A DNA stretch of 64,000 bases from Branchiostoma floridae (Eukaryota; Chordata; Leptocardii; Amphioxiformes; Branchiostomatidae), in contig NC_049996.1 of the NCBI RefSeq assembly GCF_000003815.2, positions 4,351,482-4,415,481 on the forward strand, in the 5' to 3' direction. Each line of letters opens with the position of its first letter. Position 1 is the first letter of the stretch. Below are positions 1-11,529 of the stretch, one piece after another. The notes beneath the pieces were generated by a model. The model ran no database searches. It was given only the letters and a program-made list of their open reading frames with translations, and was not told the origin of the DNA. A program made the translations under genes and the position numbers.

Positions 1-262
1 CTAAACTGAGTATTTGAATGACAACTAATTTGCGTTGGTAGAATCCATTGTTGCACAGTAAAACCCATGGTGAGTGTTTCCTTATGTTGGAACAAAGCTC
101 ATGTAGTTAAAAACTTCAATATGGATTACACCAACACACCCAGATGGAACTTTCATGCTAATAAACTTTGTTCCAACATAAGGAAACACTCACCATGGGT
201 TTTACTGTGCAACAATGGATTCTACCAACGCAAATTAGTTGTCATTCAAATACTCAGTTTAG
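1..262. repeat. Perfect 97-bp inverted repeat (fold-back element)
   Basis: Positions 1-97 are the exact reverse complement of 166-262, around a 68-bp loop. The left arm starts at the window edge, so the element may extend further. Each arm ends towards the loop with CTTATGTTGGAACAAAG, preceded by GGTGAGTG; the same tail occurs in the inverted repeat at 6338-6582. Perfect arms imply recent insertion or gene conversion. Confidence 0.9.
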
Positions 263-1123
263 TCTTATCATAAACTTTGCAACATGAAATCTGAGATACA
301 GATATAACCGTAAAACCATTGCTGTCAGAATACAACGTATGATGGAATTATCATCAAAACAAAATAGAGCACGTTTAGTAACGAACATTTTTCTATTCTA
401 TAACAAGGCCGCCTTGACAAGGGGCTATTTGTTTATAAAACCTCAAGTTTATGTGTGGATGTAATCTATGAATCACAGTCAAAGCTGCTTTAAAATAGAT
501 TGTGCATTTACTATTTCCTTTTGCTTTGCTAAAAGATTACGTGCAACAAGCCAAAGCTGGAAGTTCTTGAATGTAAGTTCATCTGTGACGGTAGTCAACA
601 ATATCTTACAATTTTAAGACTTTATATCCGTGCACAAAATAAAGCGTTTACCGGCAAGCTTTCGATCTGTCTTCTGATCCTTCTCAAGTTGAATTGACTT
701 AAAGCTGAACGTACTTAAGAGACTACAACATGCTACAAAAAGGATACATGTATAAAAACAACACCCGGAGTGAAGGCAAACGAACGTCTGCTTTGAAATA
801 CACCCGAAAGTCGGAAGTTAAAGTTAAAATGGCCACTTCTGCTCTGTCGTTCAAGAAACTGCTAGGAAACGGTAATCACTGCAGACCCCTGACCTCCTGA
901 CCCGGCACTAACTTTGATTAATGAGTTACGATTTTGATTTATGTTTATGTATATATTGTTATTTTGGTTTGTTCACTGTTCAGTTTATCTTATTTCTTTT
1001 TTATGCTATTTTGTGCATGTTATTCTCTACAGGGCATGCATGGAAAGCAGTGCGCAAATTACTGAGTGTGTCTACCTTGTATAAAGAAAACAGAAATAAA
1101 TAATAAATAGAATGACCCCTGAC
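263..1123. other. Phospholipase intron, no feature recognised
   Basis: AT-rich intronic sequence between the last visible phospholipase exon and the fold-back element. I see no coding exon on either strand. Confidence 0.5.
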
Positions 1124-4100
1124 CTTCTGCAGGGCCCTGATGTAGCCCTCTTTACTGCTGGGCCCCCTCAGCTGGTCCTCCAGAAGGTACGTGTTGTGAG
1201 AAGACGCGATGAAGTAGTGACTGAGCGGCTGGGTCATGTCCTGGTATACCTGGTCGTGCGCGTGATTATAGATGTCGCCGTCCTTCGACTCCAAGTACAG
1301 GGTGAAACCTGCAGAAAAAGTAACCGGCTCATTATGGTATTGCACCCAGGAAACTGCACGGAGTTGCTTCGACTGGTAAAAGCTAAGGGCACACCCCGAC
1401 GTAAGTAAGTGCAAATACGTGCTATCTACGTGCCAAAACGTGAGCAATCTTTCGGGATCCGTAAGCGGTAAGTACCACCTCCGTGAGTATCAGGCAAAAG
1501 GCACAATTTGCTTATATAAATCCTTCTACTCAAGTTAATTAAATTTGGTTCCCAAGAAAACAGAGTGAATGGAAAGAGTTGATAGACTATATCGTGTCAT
1601 ATGAGCCATACCTTGCAAACTTAATGAATCTCTCGCCTTGACGTCATCGATCTGTTCATACGTGTTGATGATCCTCTTGCAGGTTTCTGCATCTGCCTGT
1701 ACCTGTACGAGAGAGGGTACATAATCAGTATATATAGTCAAGTCAAAGAAACTTTACTAGCGTAGCAGACTTCATGTAGCATCATGACATGATCTGAAGT
1801 AGTCGCTAAAAGTACAGTATTTGATATAAATCTGTTAACATTACGGACAAAAATTCCTGAATTCCTATGCGCTACATTTCAAACATTATCTAAAATACAA
1901 TATTTAAATAGTCATTGATTTAAAAAAATTACAAACAACCATGCGGTTGGGCGAACATTGAACATTGTGTCTTGATTCAAGAGCATTGTTATGAAGAATG
2001 GTTTCTTCATAAAGGAAGGATCTTTTGAGTCTTTCAGCTCTGCATTTCGGAAGTGTACGGTGGTTGGACTTTCGTAATGTATAATCATCACATGCATGAT
2101 GCAGGGGTGCTTTGTCTCCTGTAGATGCAAATATCTAATTTCTACAGAACAAAGTCGGAGGAAGAGCCAATAAGAAGTCCAAACTCTTCAAATTACCTTT
2201 TGTTCCTGCGTAAGGAACTTGTGCAAGTCCTGCATTGTCAAAGTCCCTTGAGCCGAGGAGACCCTGAAGGTGAATAAAAAACATGTCACTTATCACGAGG
2301 TCTGTAAATACAATGAAACGCAGCTAAAAGTGCCTCGTAACCCTTTTTTTCATTAATAGTCAGAACATGGCAGCAGCCAGCTACATGTACTTGGAGGCCC
2401 CGGGTCCTGGCCAGGGTATCTCATTTAGGACTGCAGCGAATATCGAAAGAGACTTAGATTTAAAATGGGGGCAACGTGTTCGAGCAAGTTAAAGATTAAG
2501 GCCTAGCAATACCTCCCTATAATGAATTGATTTAATTAGATTTATTCGGCCGTATTGAAAGATGCAGCCAGGTCTACTGCTATTAAAACAGTTTAGGTGC
2601 ACTCTCACTGCACTTGCGTCACTCTTGCGTCACTGCGGGGTTCGTAAACATACTCACGAATTTCAGAGATAAAGAACGACCTTTCTTACTTTCTGTGTAT
2701 TTTGTCGTCTTCTAAGTCATACTTTTACGTATTACGCAATATATAAATCATAAAAAATAGGAGAAAATAACAAAACAGTGACACAGTGAACGAGCCCCGT
2801 AGTGACGCAAGCTTGAAGCAAGTGCAGTGAGAGTGCACCTTAAGGGAACCTGAGCACTGCCAAATTTGTCACAAGGGGACGACTGAACATGATGTACAGC
2901 ATAGTTGTTTCCTCATAAACTAACACATATATTACATAATGTTACCTGTTGAAGAGATCCTCCACCTCCTGACGGAAGGTCAGCTGCCTGTAGAGCTGTC
3001 CGAACTCCTCTAGGTCAAGGTCACCGTTCCGATTTTGATCCACTTCCTGTAGGTCATCGGACAACAATGAATTAGCATAGAACAACGAGTAATGACAATA
3101 GATTTTTCAAAAACAAAAGCATTGCAAGTACAAACGCAAACGTTCTGAAGCGAGAACCATGTTGCATGCTTTACGCCCAACATATAGACAAATATTCCAT
3201 TTAATATCACACAAAAGCAAATACACATAAGATAAATTTTAGTTTGAAAAGCTGAAGAAAGTTAAATGTTCTATTAAACACCCCCCCCCCCCCCTATGTT
3301 GTTATATAATGGCAAGTCAGGCATCGAAAGCTCTTGGTAATGGAATGAATTGCTATGAAAGAAAAAGGTAACAACCCCTACTCAATGAAGCTGATTATGC
3401 AATACTGAGTTTTTGAGACGTTCCCTCACCGTTACCAAAGAAGAAGGTGCAGAAGAAGGCCCAGCACCCGTTTCAAATGTTCTGTAAGGCTTTACTTCCA
3501 TATTACTACCCTGCACCAACTTATAAAGAAAAGCCGTACACAGTAACCAGGTTTCTAAAGAGACTGGTTGCTGAGTACAACGGTCGTGGCGAAAAAGAGA
3601 TACATTACAATCACCATACCAATGGTACGTGCGGTGACATATACGAGGGGGGTTCAATAAGTTCTTTGCCTCACCAAGAAATAACAAGCACAACTCAGAT
3701 TTTCAGGCACAACTTCATAGTATGAAGTCTTTTATCAATATCCTCCAAATTACAAATCATTGGAGTCATTACTTTCCAGGCATTCGTTTTTTCTAAATTA
3801 GAAGGTAAGTGGGGAGAAAAAGAAGGGTGAAGTGTGATCAGACAATTTGACCTCACACCTCAGGTTGCAGATCAATTGTCCACCTTTTTTTTTCCTTATC
3901 CTTTACCTAACGTTACTGGGTGTCGCCTGCAACATGATGATCACAATAATTTGAATTTTGGTACACATTTATATAAGACTTTATACATGTACGTGGGGTT
4001 ATCAATAAGTCCCCGACTTTACCGAGAAAAAATAAGCACAGCTCAGATTTCGAAGCATAGATGTCAAGTATAAAGTCTTATATAAATATGTACCAAAATT

Positions 4101-7100
4101 CAAATTAGTGTGATCATTACTTTGCAGGCGACACCCAGTAACGTTAGGTGAGGGAGAAGGAAAAAAACGTGGACAATTGACCTGACCTGAGTGTGTGGGT
4201 CAATTTGCGCTGCTGGAAGTTNNNNNNNNNNNNNNNNNNNNNNNNNNNNNNNNNNNNNNNNNNNNNNNNNNNNNNNNNNNNNNNNNNNNNNNNNNNNNNN
4301 NNNNNNNNNNNNNNNNNNNNNATTTTGACAACGTCTTTTGTAATTATGGCATGGGAAACTAGACCCACACATGTCTGATCACAATTCACACAAATTTTTT
4401 CTCGCCACTTACCTTCTAATTTAGGAAAAACGAATGCCTGGAAAGTAATGACTCCAATGATTTGAAATTTGGAGGATATTGATAAAAGACTTCATACTAT
4501 GAAGTTGTGCCTGAAAATCTGAGTTGTGCTTGTTATTTCTTGGTGAGGCAAAGAACTTATTGAACCCCCCTCGTACGTAACAGTGGTGACATATGCGGTT
4601 AACAACCCCAACCGTTTGCTTACCTCCTCATATTCAGATCAAAAGAATATTAATTATCACAAGAAAGAGATCTGTATTTCAAAGCCATTCTTAGTTTTTA
4701 TGAAGTGAAAAATACTCTTCTTGTCACATTTTTACAAGTTCTATCCTGGTACAATGCACTACTCAAAATAATGTGCAAAATGTAACAATTATATGCACAA
4801 GCATATTTCAGAAGAAACCAAAACGAGAAGAGGAGGCTGGAGGTTTGGAATGAAGTACAGTATAGCCTTAGAATAGTTCTCCTTTCCAAGTATGAAATAT
4901 GAATATGTAGATGTAACCTCATACCTGGAACCTCTCCTTGATATGAGAACTGCTGATTGGTACGTTCATCTTCTTCAGCAGGCTGGTCGCCTCCTTCAGG
5001 TCCAGCCGCTCGTTCTGGTTCTTGTCGGCAGCGTGAAAGAACTCTGATATCCATCTGTATAAAGCCATAGATAAGCATCTTGAGTAGATGGATTCATGTA
5101 AGAGATCATTCTTAAAGAAATGTATACTTACTATGGAAAGTAAATCGACAGTTTAGAGAGCAAGTATCAGCAGCAAGCTATCTGCGATAATGTAAAAATA
5201 TTGAATGATAAATCTAATTTGGGGCACAATCATCTTGGGCACGTTCAGTTGCTTAACACTGAAGCGGACTACTTTGTGACGGCGTGGAAGAATCCCATTT
5301 ACATCAAGTCCATCCACAATCCCACAGTTGTGATGGAGGGGATAGAAGCAACCAGGCACCTGTGGCCCACTTTTGCACTTAAAAGTCACGTGCCCAAAGG
5401 TGTGGGTCAATCACCATGAAGATGACCTTAAAGAGAACCGAATTTTCAGTATATTGAATTTTGTGTTGTGGGGGGGGGGGGTATTTAGAGCGACATAAAT
5501 CATAGTAACAAGTGCCCACAAGGTACTAAATACGGATACAGACTGGGTGATAGGAGCCCCTTAGCACCATGATGCTTTGAAAGACAGGAGTACATCTATC
5601 CTCAACATAAGTAAGAAAGACTTATCAATAAAAGAACCCGTAACTAACCTCTCCTTCTTGTGGACGATGGTCTCTCCTGTCCGGGACTGTATGAGGTGTT
5701 GGATCCCACGAACCCAGGTCTGTGCCGTCTCAGGGCTGTTACATATCAGGTCCAGGGTGGGCTGTAGAAAACAAGAAAGGCAATGATTGGTAACGTCCAT
5801 TGGTTAAAAACAATGGACATCGATGCATCAAAGCAATGAGTATACTGTATATTAAAATAATTGACACTAACCCACCAGGGTTATACACGTAATTGGTATC
5901 GAGATGGAATAAATCAAACATGTATAAGACTCAATTGATCGTATAGTAGTTTCTCGAAGGGAACGTAAGAACTACGCAGTTCCTTACACAGGGTGATAGA
6001 TACTGGCAGTATCTTAATGAACGTACAAGCGCTACACCAAAATCAACAAAGGGGATAAATGGTGAGCATATAGTCAATGATATTTTAAGAACTTACAGTC
6101 TGATCTTTATATGAGATGCTGAAACAGTTGGATGGTCCGACAGCCTTCTCCCTGTCCACACGTGAACTCCGTGACGTCAGCGTGCTCAGAAACACCTCCA
6201 ATATGTTGGATACGTCATCTGTAAGATTCAAACAGGTCAATAAGTCATTCTTCTCTCAGCCATGATAGAAAACAGGTTATCAACGTCAACAAAATGTTCG
6301 GAATGAAAGCTCATGTGTGTTGGTAAATTCCATAGTGAAAAAGTTTAAACTTTGTTCCAACACAAAATGAAACTCACCATAAATTTTCGGCCGAAGACTT
6401 CGACCTCCGAAGACTTAGACTTCGACCTTCGAAGACTTCGACCTTTATGATTCGCTGCTACCTGACGTCATCCAACAACTTCCGGATTAGTGCAGCGAGT
6501 CTTTCATCTGACGAAGGTCGAAGTCTTCGGCCGAAAATTTATAATGAGTTTCCTTGTGTTGGAACAAAGTTTAAACCTTTTCACTCAACAAAATGTTGTT
6601 TTTATTAGATGTAACAGATGTGTGTGCCTTCATTTGTTTGTAAATGTGTGTATAAACTACTATACAGTAGAACTGAGTATTGACATACAGTTCACAAAAT
6701 AGGTATAATACAATGTACACAGTTAGTACAAAGAAATCAAAGGGCACTTCAAAAGGTGATTTATAAGGTGGTGGTGATTATTCCGAAGGCTCAGAAGGAC
6801 AGTGACGGTCTCCTCAATTTGTACCTATGCTCGATAGGCCTTAATCTACAGGACAAACGTGAATTGAAAAACAATTGTTAAGAATAAGTTTATTTGTCAG
6901 AAACTGTAACATATTGTTGCAAATCCAAAAATGTTAGGAATTCCTTTTTCTTGATGAGATGATTGCTCTGATTGGTGACCACAGTTTGCGGATGCTTGAA
7001 AGGTCTGCACCTGGTTGGCTATTGGCTGACCAATCCTCGTTGTTCAAACTTGCTGCGTCATGAGATTTTAGCTTAATACATGTGATTATTAATTGCAGGC

Positions 7101-9807
7101 TACTAACTTCTATGAAGACTTGTGACTTATGTCACAGTGGTGATATGAAATGTTATTTTGAAGCAAGGGAGTTTGAATCATGCAGAAATGTTACTAAAAT
7201 GCACAGCTGGTAACTATTACGACACTGCTCTACAAAAACGGCCCTTTATCTGAGCTTTTGTTGCACTTGTTTCATATCATTTTAGTGATAGACCAATAAC
7301 CCAAGACCACCGAAACACCAGTAATGATTTTACCAGAAGTAAAAGACAATAATGATAATAATAGACAACAAATAGTTAATAGACAGTTAAGCACAGTTCA
7401 CGATGGATGAACTCAGGTTAATATTACTGACAGACAGGTGAATGTTAGTACACAGCACAGCTTTTACATAACACACCTCAACCGGGTTAGTAAAGCCACG
7501 GGAAAATTGGTCCAGGGAGCTGCCACTAACTTTTCTGTTAATGCTGGATATGAATTGTAGGATTTTCATCCCAAAGCCAAAAAAAAAAATCTGTGTATTT
7601 GACTTCGAAAATCTGCATTTTCCGTTGAACAAAATAAATGGAACTATGGAATGACTATTGAGATGACTACAATTTTTCTTCCAGCTGCTTGGTAATGTAA
7701 GTGCTCTTGTCACCAGGGCTTCATGTTGTCATTCTGGATAAATACAAAATTTGAGACACTGACTTTCTCTTTAATTCAATACTACCCTCCCCCGGCCAAT
7801 TTTCCAATTGCAGCTCTAAGACACAATACAGTAAAAGCCAAAGAGCAGAGTTGGTGGTTAGCCATTTTACTGGAAAGTGCATGACTGATTTTGACAACAT
7901 TGACCTACATTCGCACTTTTTTTCACACACAGTCTTCGCCAATGGTCTCTCAGTTAGGACATTCAGCAATCACAGCAAGACATTTTAAGACTTTATACTG
8001 CAAAATCACAAATTTAGGACACAAAGTCTTGATTTTATGGACGAAATTTACACTATATTATAAACATGTTGTCATCAAAAGCGATATTCTCCTACGCAAA
8101 GACATCCAAACGCAAACAGACCGCCTCTTGTCTGTACTCTGCTGTCTCAACCGTCACTATCAGTTCCTGTGGGCGTCACCACAAATCCGCTGTCAGTCAA
8201 TCAGAGATTAGGCCTTTCAGTTTTCAAAAGGGATCTCGCATATATAGGGTAAGGCCATTAATATGTATAATCAGGGTGGTCAGGAACTGATGGTGACGGT
8301 TGAAATAGCAGAGTACAGACGAGAGGCGGTTTACTGTTGCCGTTGCAATTGGATATCTCTACGTAAGAGAATGCGATAAAGAAGAATGCTGACACCCCGG
8401 AAACATGCTAATATCAATTGCTGTGAGCCAACTTGCAAATGTTGCATCTTTCATAAGATGACTATTTTATGTGAAAATATATCTCAGTAAGCAGTAATGT
8501 TAAGCTCTCCATAAAATCAAGTCTATGTGCTTTTAATCATTCGTCACACTGTTGTGAGAGAATCACGTGAACTAAGGGCTTTCCGTTATTGGTTGAGGCG
8601 ATGCGCAAGTCCTGGAAGACGTCAGTAAACCTCTACTTACATGCCTGTTCGGCTGGGAGTCGTTTGGTACCTTCAAAAACAAATTCGGCACATGTCACAA
8701 CTCTATTATTCCTAACGCTTGTTCACCTTTATCCGCGGGGTAACCTATATCCGTTGTTTTTAGATACAGGGTATTTAGGGATGTTAAAAGGACGGATGGT
8801 TGTTTCAAACTGCACTTTTTCCAAATATTGCAATTTGGAACCACCCTTCGTCAATGTGATAATCCTAAACACCCAGTTCTTAATACAACGGATATAGGTT
8901 ACCCCGCTGATACAGGTGAACAAGCGTTACATCAGTTCACGCAATGAGTCTCCAAACGTGAAGTTCTATTAATACTTCGTAATTCGTCCTTTTTTCACCA
9001 CCATGCTGATGACAACACATCATAACACGGACAGTCTACGTCACCCATGCTGATGTTACGTCACGCTTGCCACATTGATGACAGAATTTGTCAACTCGTC
9101 ATGCGTATGACATGATGTATCATGTTACATCATACATGCTAATGATGACGTAACCCCTTTCTCAGCGTAACGGTTACAAGTACGTCACAACAGTCATATC
9201 GATGATGAATCTATGACGTAAGCTTTACGTCATCCATGCTGATGATGATGATCACAAATGATGTGCGCATCCTGCCCATCATGATGCTGATGCCAAGCTG
9301 TCAATCATGATGACGTAGCGCACAGGCAGGGCTGAAATATCCTTTTTAGTTGCAACTCTTTTGTAGGTATCTGAAACGTAGCTCAGGCCTTGTCAGATAC
9401 AGCACAAGCAATATGGAAGACTGGATTTCTTGTGTGCATTGATCTCAGAGATTTTCTTGATCACACTCTGATTTATCAGACTGGTATAATCATTGTAAAA
9501 AAAACGTAAGAAAGATAAGCATTTCATGTCAAATGGTTAGGGTGCTCCAATGGATATAAAAATTAGCAATGAAAGGTTACTCCAATGTTCAAGCCCTGTA
9601 GTATTTGTACCAATAGTGTGAGATTGACACGTTACTTGTAGTACTTACACTCTGGTACGGCGCTGTGTCGGGTCGGGCTGTACACAATGCTCTCCCGGTC
9701 CTTCTGCAGGCGGTACGAACGCTTGAACTTCTTCTTCCCGGCGCGGAGTTTGGTCATGAGGGTCTCCTTCATCATGGCCTGGACACAGGCTTCGCCATCC
9801 ATCGGGA
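1124..9807 (-). CDS. PLCD (delta class): Phospholipase C delta-type, 5' part (eight exons in window)
   Basis: Hydrolyses PIP2 to IP3 and diacylglycerol at the plasma membrane (family knowledge). Exons in transcript order: 9649-9807, 6097-6218, 5649-5761, 4925-5054, 2946-3046, 2197-2263, 1612-1702, 1124-1308; all have AG/GT borders and compatible phases. From the ATG at 9802 they give 321 residues. Exons 1-3 form the PH domain ([24 protein letters not shown]). Exon 4 has EF-hand loop [12 protein letters not shown] and exon 5 has [12 protein letters not shown], both with calcium-ligand positions intact. Exons 6-7 are the EF-hand/X linker. Exon 8 opens the X domain with [12 protein letters not shown] and [12 protein letters not shown], including the first catalytic His. 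The rest of X, Y and C2 lies left of the window. The ATG follows a good acceptor (CCCCAG), so an upstream exon is likely and the true start is uncertain. The X-domain start looks closest to vertebrate PLCD4/PLCD1. Confidence 0.93.
2592..2843. repeat. MITE, family GGTGCACTCTCACTGC (copy 1)
   Basis: About 250 bp with inverted ends: AGGTGCACTCTCACTGC at the left, its complement at the right, bounded by TTTA/TTAA. Alignable copies lie at 15598-15810 and 50909-51162. They share the inner words ACTGCGGGGTTCG and TACGTATTACGCAATAT. TTAA borders suggest a piggyBac- or Kolobok-mobilised non-autonomous element (inference). It lies in a phospholipase intron. Confidence 0.85.
3642..4575. mobile_element. 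Nested fold-back mariner-type elements, with assembly gap
   Basis: Outer arms 3642-3845 and 4373-4575 are inverted copies; ends read TACGAGGGGGGTTCAATAAG with TA borders, as in Tc1/mariner elements. Inside is a second inverted repeat (about 3880-3985 against 4067-4170). The sequence from 3990 on, starting TACGTGGGGTTATCAATAAG, is itself homologous to the outer arm (shared words AATAAGCACAGCTCAGATTT-like and CATTACTTTGCAGGCG-like). A 100-base N run (4222-4321) sits in the middle, probably an assembly failure at the hairpin. No transposase is seen. Confidence 0.82.
4222..4321. other. Assembly gap (100 N)
   Basis: Run of exactly 100 N inside the nested palindrome. Confidence 0.99.
6338..6582. 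mobile_element. Inverted-repeat element with hammerhead-like core, Penelope-like candidate
   Basis: Inverted arms: the left reads outside-in as GTTTAAACTTTGTTCCAACA, then AATTTTCGGCCGAAGACTTC; the right is its complement. The right arm carries CTGACGA (6508-6514), a 7-bp stem and GAAA (6533-6536), see the ncRNA entry. The tail GTGTTGGAACAAAG is shared with the fold-back at 1-262 and, more divergently, with 27755-27800. Repeats with such cores in tail-to-tail array are known from Penelope-like retroelements; that assignment is inference. It lies in the intron between phospholipase exons 1 and 2. Confidence 0.7.
6503..6548 (+). ncRNA. Hammerhead-ribozyme-like motif
   Basis: Order seen: TTCAT (6503-6507, stem I 5'), CTGACGA (6508-6514), one A, stem II GGTCGAA/TTCGGCC with loop GTC (6516-6532), GAAA (6533-6536), a minimal stem III, UA as candidate cleavage dinucleotide (6542-6543), then ATGAG (6544-6548), which pairs with TTCAT. 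This is a type I layout. The extra A after CTGACGA departs from the canonical core and stem III is only one base pair, so activity is doubtful. Confidence 0.5.
6703..7730. other. Phospholipase intron, no feature recognised
   Basis: Intronic, AT-rich. I see no coding exon, no clear inverted repeat and no tandem array here. Confidence 0.5.
8023..8525. repeat. Long imperfect fold-back element
   Basis: AAGTCTTGATTTTATGGA at 8023-8041 is complemented by TCCATAAAATCAAGTCT near 8509. Further in, CCGCCTCTTGTCTGTACTCT (about 8121) is complemented at about 8304-8330, and the CCGTCACTATCAGTTCCTG words also pair. The arms are diverged, so this is an old non-autonomous element; no transposase is seen. 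Confidence 0.7.
8713..8929. repeat. MITE, family AACGCTTGTTCACCTTTATCC (copy 1)
   Basis: About 215 bp with inverted ends TAACGCTTGTTCACCTTTAT and complement; subterminal GGTAACCTATATCCGTTG is also inverted. Copies lie at 23954-24171 and 54205-54420 with the same length and the inner word ATCCCTAAATA. Non-autonomous DNA transposon; superfamily not determined. Confidence 0.85.
9035..9320. promoter_or_regulatory. Cluster of seven ACGTCA/TGACGT sites
   Basis: Hexamer ACGTCA (either strand) occurs near 9039, 9058, 9147, 9182, 9214, 9227 and 9311, mixed with CATGCTGATGA words. These are CRE/ATF-type half-sites (bZIP binding, established). By chance about 0.1-0.2 would be expected in 285 bp. It lies in the intron about 350 bp after phospholipase exon 1. 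It could be an enhancer or a decayed minisatellite whose unit contains the hexamer. Confidence 0.45.
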
Positions 9808-9837
9808 CTGGGGAGGGAAATATAGATGCATTGTAGC

Positions 9838-11300
9838 TAGGGGTGAGTACCGGTGTGACAGCGATCTCGCCCCCCCCGGGGGTGAGATCACTAGCGTTTT
9901 CGCCCCCCTTTAGCGTTTTCGCCCCCCCCCCCAGAGCAGCTGGTTACTACATATTACAGGTGCGCTACCTGGTACTATACTGCACCTGGGGAGTAACGTA
10001 TATGGTGTGTTACCTGGTACCTATATGGCACCTTATTACCGTACCGTAAGATGTCATACCTCGAAAGTCGATACTATATTGTTCGGTGCAAACAGGACAT
10101 TGAAATGAAAAAGACAATTTGCAGCTGAGGTGGCATAAAAACAGTGCTACTGCGAACGTATAAATCAACACCGTGTATGGTACGGAATACGTCAGCAATA
10201 TGTTTTCAATTTGTCACAGTGTTTTCTTTCTTGTGCTGAAAACATTTCCAAAGCACTAGCAAAATCACACGTGAATAATAGTTTCTCATTATAAACACTA
10301 TCTACGCGCAAGCTGATATAGCTGTTGCTAAATGCTACACAAGCACTGGTAAAGTACCAGTCTTAAGAAACACGGGTAAATGCATCAGATCCTAAATACT
10401 AGAAAAAACAGTCATGTTGGAGGTGAAGATATCCCTTGGCCAGGTGCATATACCAAAATGTGCGTTATTCTAATTAATACCTAATATTTGCATAATTAAT
10501 AAAGACATTACATAGTTCTTTTGTGGTCACTTCATGGTAGAGACTTCATATTGGAGATATATAGGTTGTTTGAGGACAGGTGAATACAATGAAATACATC
10601 TTATGTCAAGACTCAGGTATATGCAATAATGGGAATACAAGGGACCCAACCCTCCTTGTCTGAAACAAGTTCAACTATCTTATTACCATGTAATTACGTT
10701 AATATTGATACTATGAATGGAGTTATGTATCAAACTCGTGTACTTATATCATTCTGAAACTGCATTTTGTGATTTATACCAATCAACTTCTAAAATGTCA
10801 TGTAAACCCATTTTTTGGGGGGGGGGGGGGGCGAAATCCCTAAAGGGGGGCGAGGTAGGGGGGCCAAATCACTAGCCAGGGAGGGCGAAATCCCTAGTGA
10901 TTTCCCCCCGGGGGCGAATGTACAAATTCGGGGGACCAAATGTGGGACCTTTTTGGAAAATGGACAGATTATTTGATCCGGCATTAACACGTTTTGGGGC
11001 TTACCAGTCAAAGAAAATAACAAAAGCGAGGGAGAGGGGAGTCTATAATCATTTTTGCAAAGTTTCACAGTCAATCTTACAGCGACAGATAGCCTTGTGC
11101 GATTTTAAAACGCTAATGGTAGTCAAATACCCCACAAAACTGATTTCTTTGTAGCGAAATGGACCATTGTTTTTATTCCCGTACATTCCCAAGTTTTCAA
11201 ATACTGAATCAGATCGAGGTCCAGGTCCAGACATGGACCTGTTCCTCTGGACCTGAACCAGACATGGACCTGAATTTTCTGTACCGGTACCCACCCCCTA
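9838..11300. mobile_element. hAT-type non-autonomous element (copy 1) with nested element
   Basis: Begins TAGGGGTGAGTACCGGT, ends ACCGGTACCCACCCCCTA, and is flanked by a perfect 8-bp duplication ATTGTAGC (9830-9837, 11301-11308). An 8-bp duplication is the hAT signature. The hAT body resumes at about 10920; 9857-10918 is an insertion whose ends (9866-9932, 10820-10918) are inverted versions of ATCACTAG/CTTTAG plus TTTCGCCCCC words. Other copies: 30074-30507, 45787-46219, 63391-63801. The left end is 31 bp upstream of phospholipase exon 1. Confidence 0.88.
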
Positions 11301-11344
11301 ATTGTAGCCGTTGCTGACAGATTCCTACTCAAATGTCACAAACA

Positions 11345-11410
11345 CACACACACGCACACACACGTATATACACATGCAAACACAAAGACATGCAAACACA
11401 TCCTGTCCAT
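11345..11410. repeat. (CA)-rich microsatellite
   Basis: Interrupted CACACA/CACGCACA run. The short open frames across it are low complexity. Confidence 0.8.
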
Positions 11411-11529
11411 GGTGCTGAACACTATCCATACACACGCGCCAAAGCAAAGATGGACACACAAACCTTTAAATCCATACAAACAATTACTCAATGCTATCTT
11501 AGCTGGACTACGTGAACGACGATAATCTA

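Noticed and set aside
1112-1408. Plus-strand 98-codon ORF
   Set aside because: It is the reverse of the phospholipase X-domain exon (1124-1308).
4100-4389. Open frames across 4222-4321
   Set aside because: They consist of assembly-gap N flanked by the palindrome.
5201-5419. Plus-strand 72-codon ORF in a phospholipase intron
   Set aside because: No recognised motif and no splice or start context; treated as chance.
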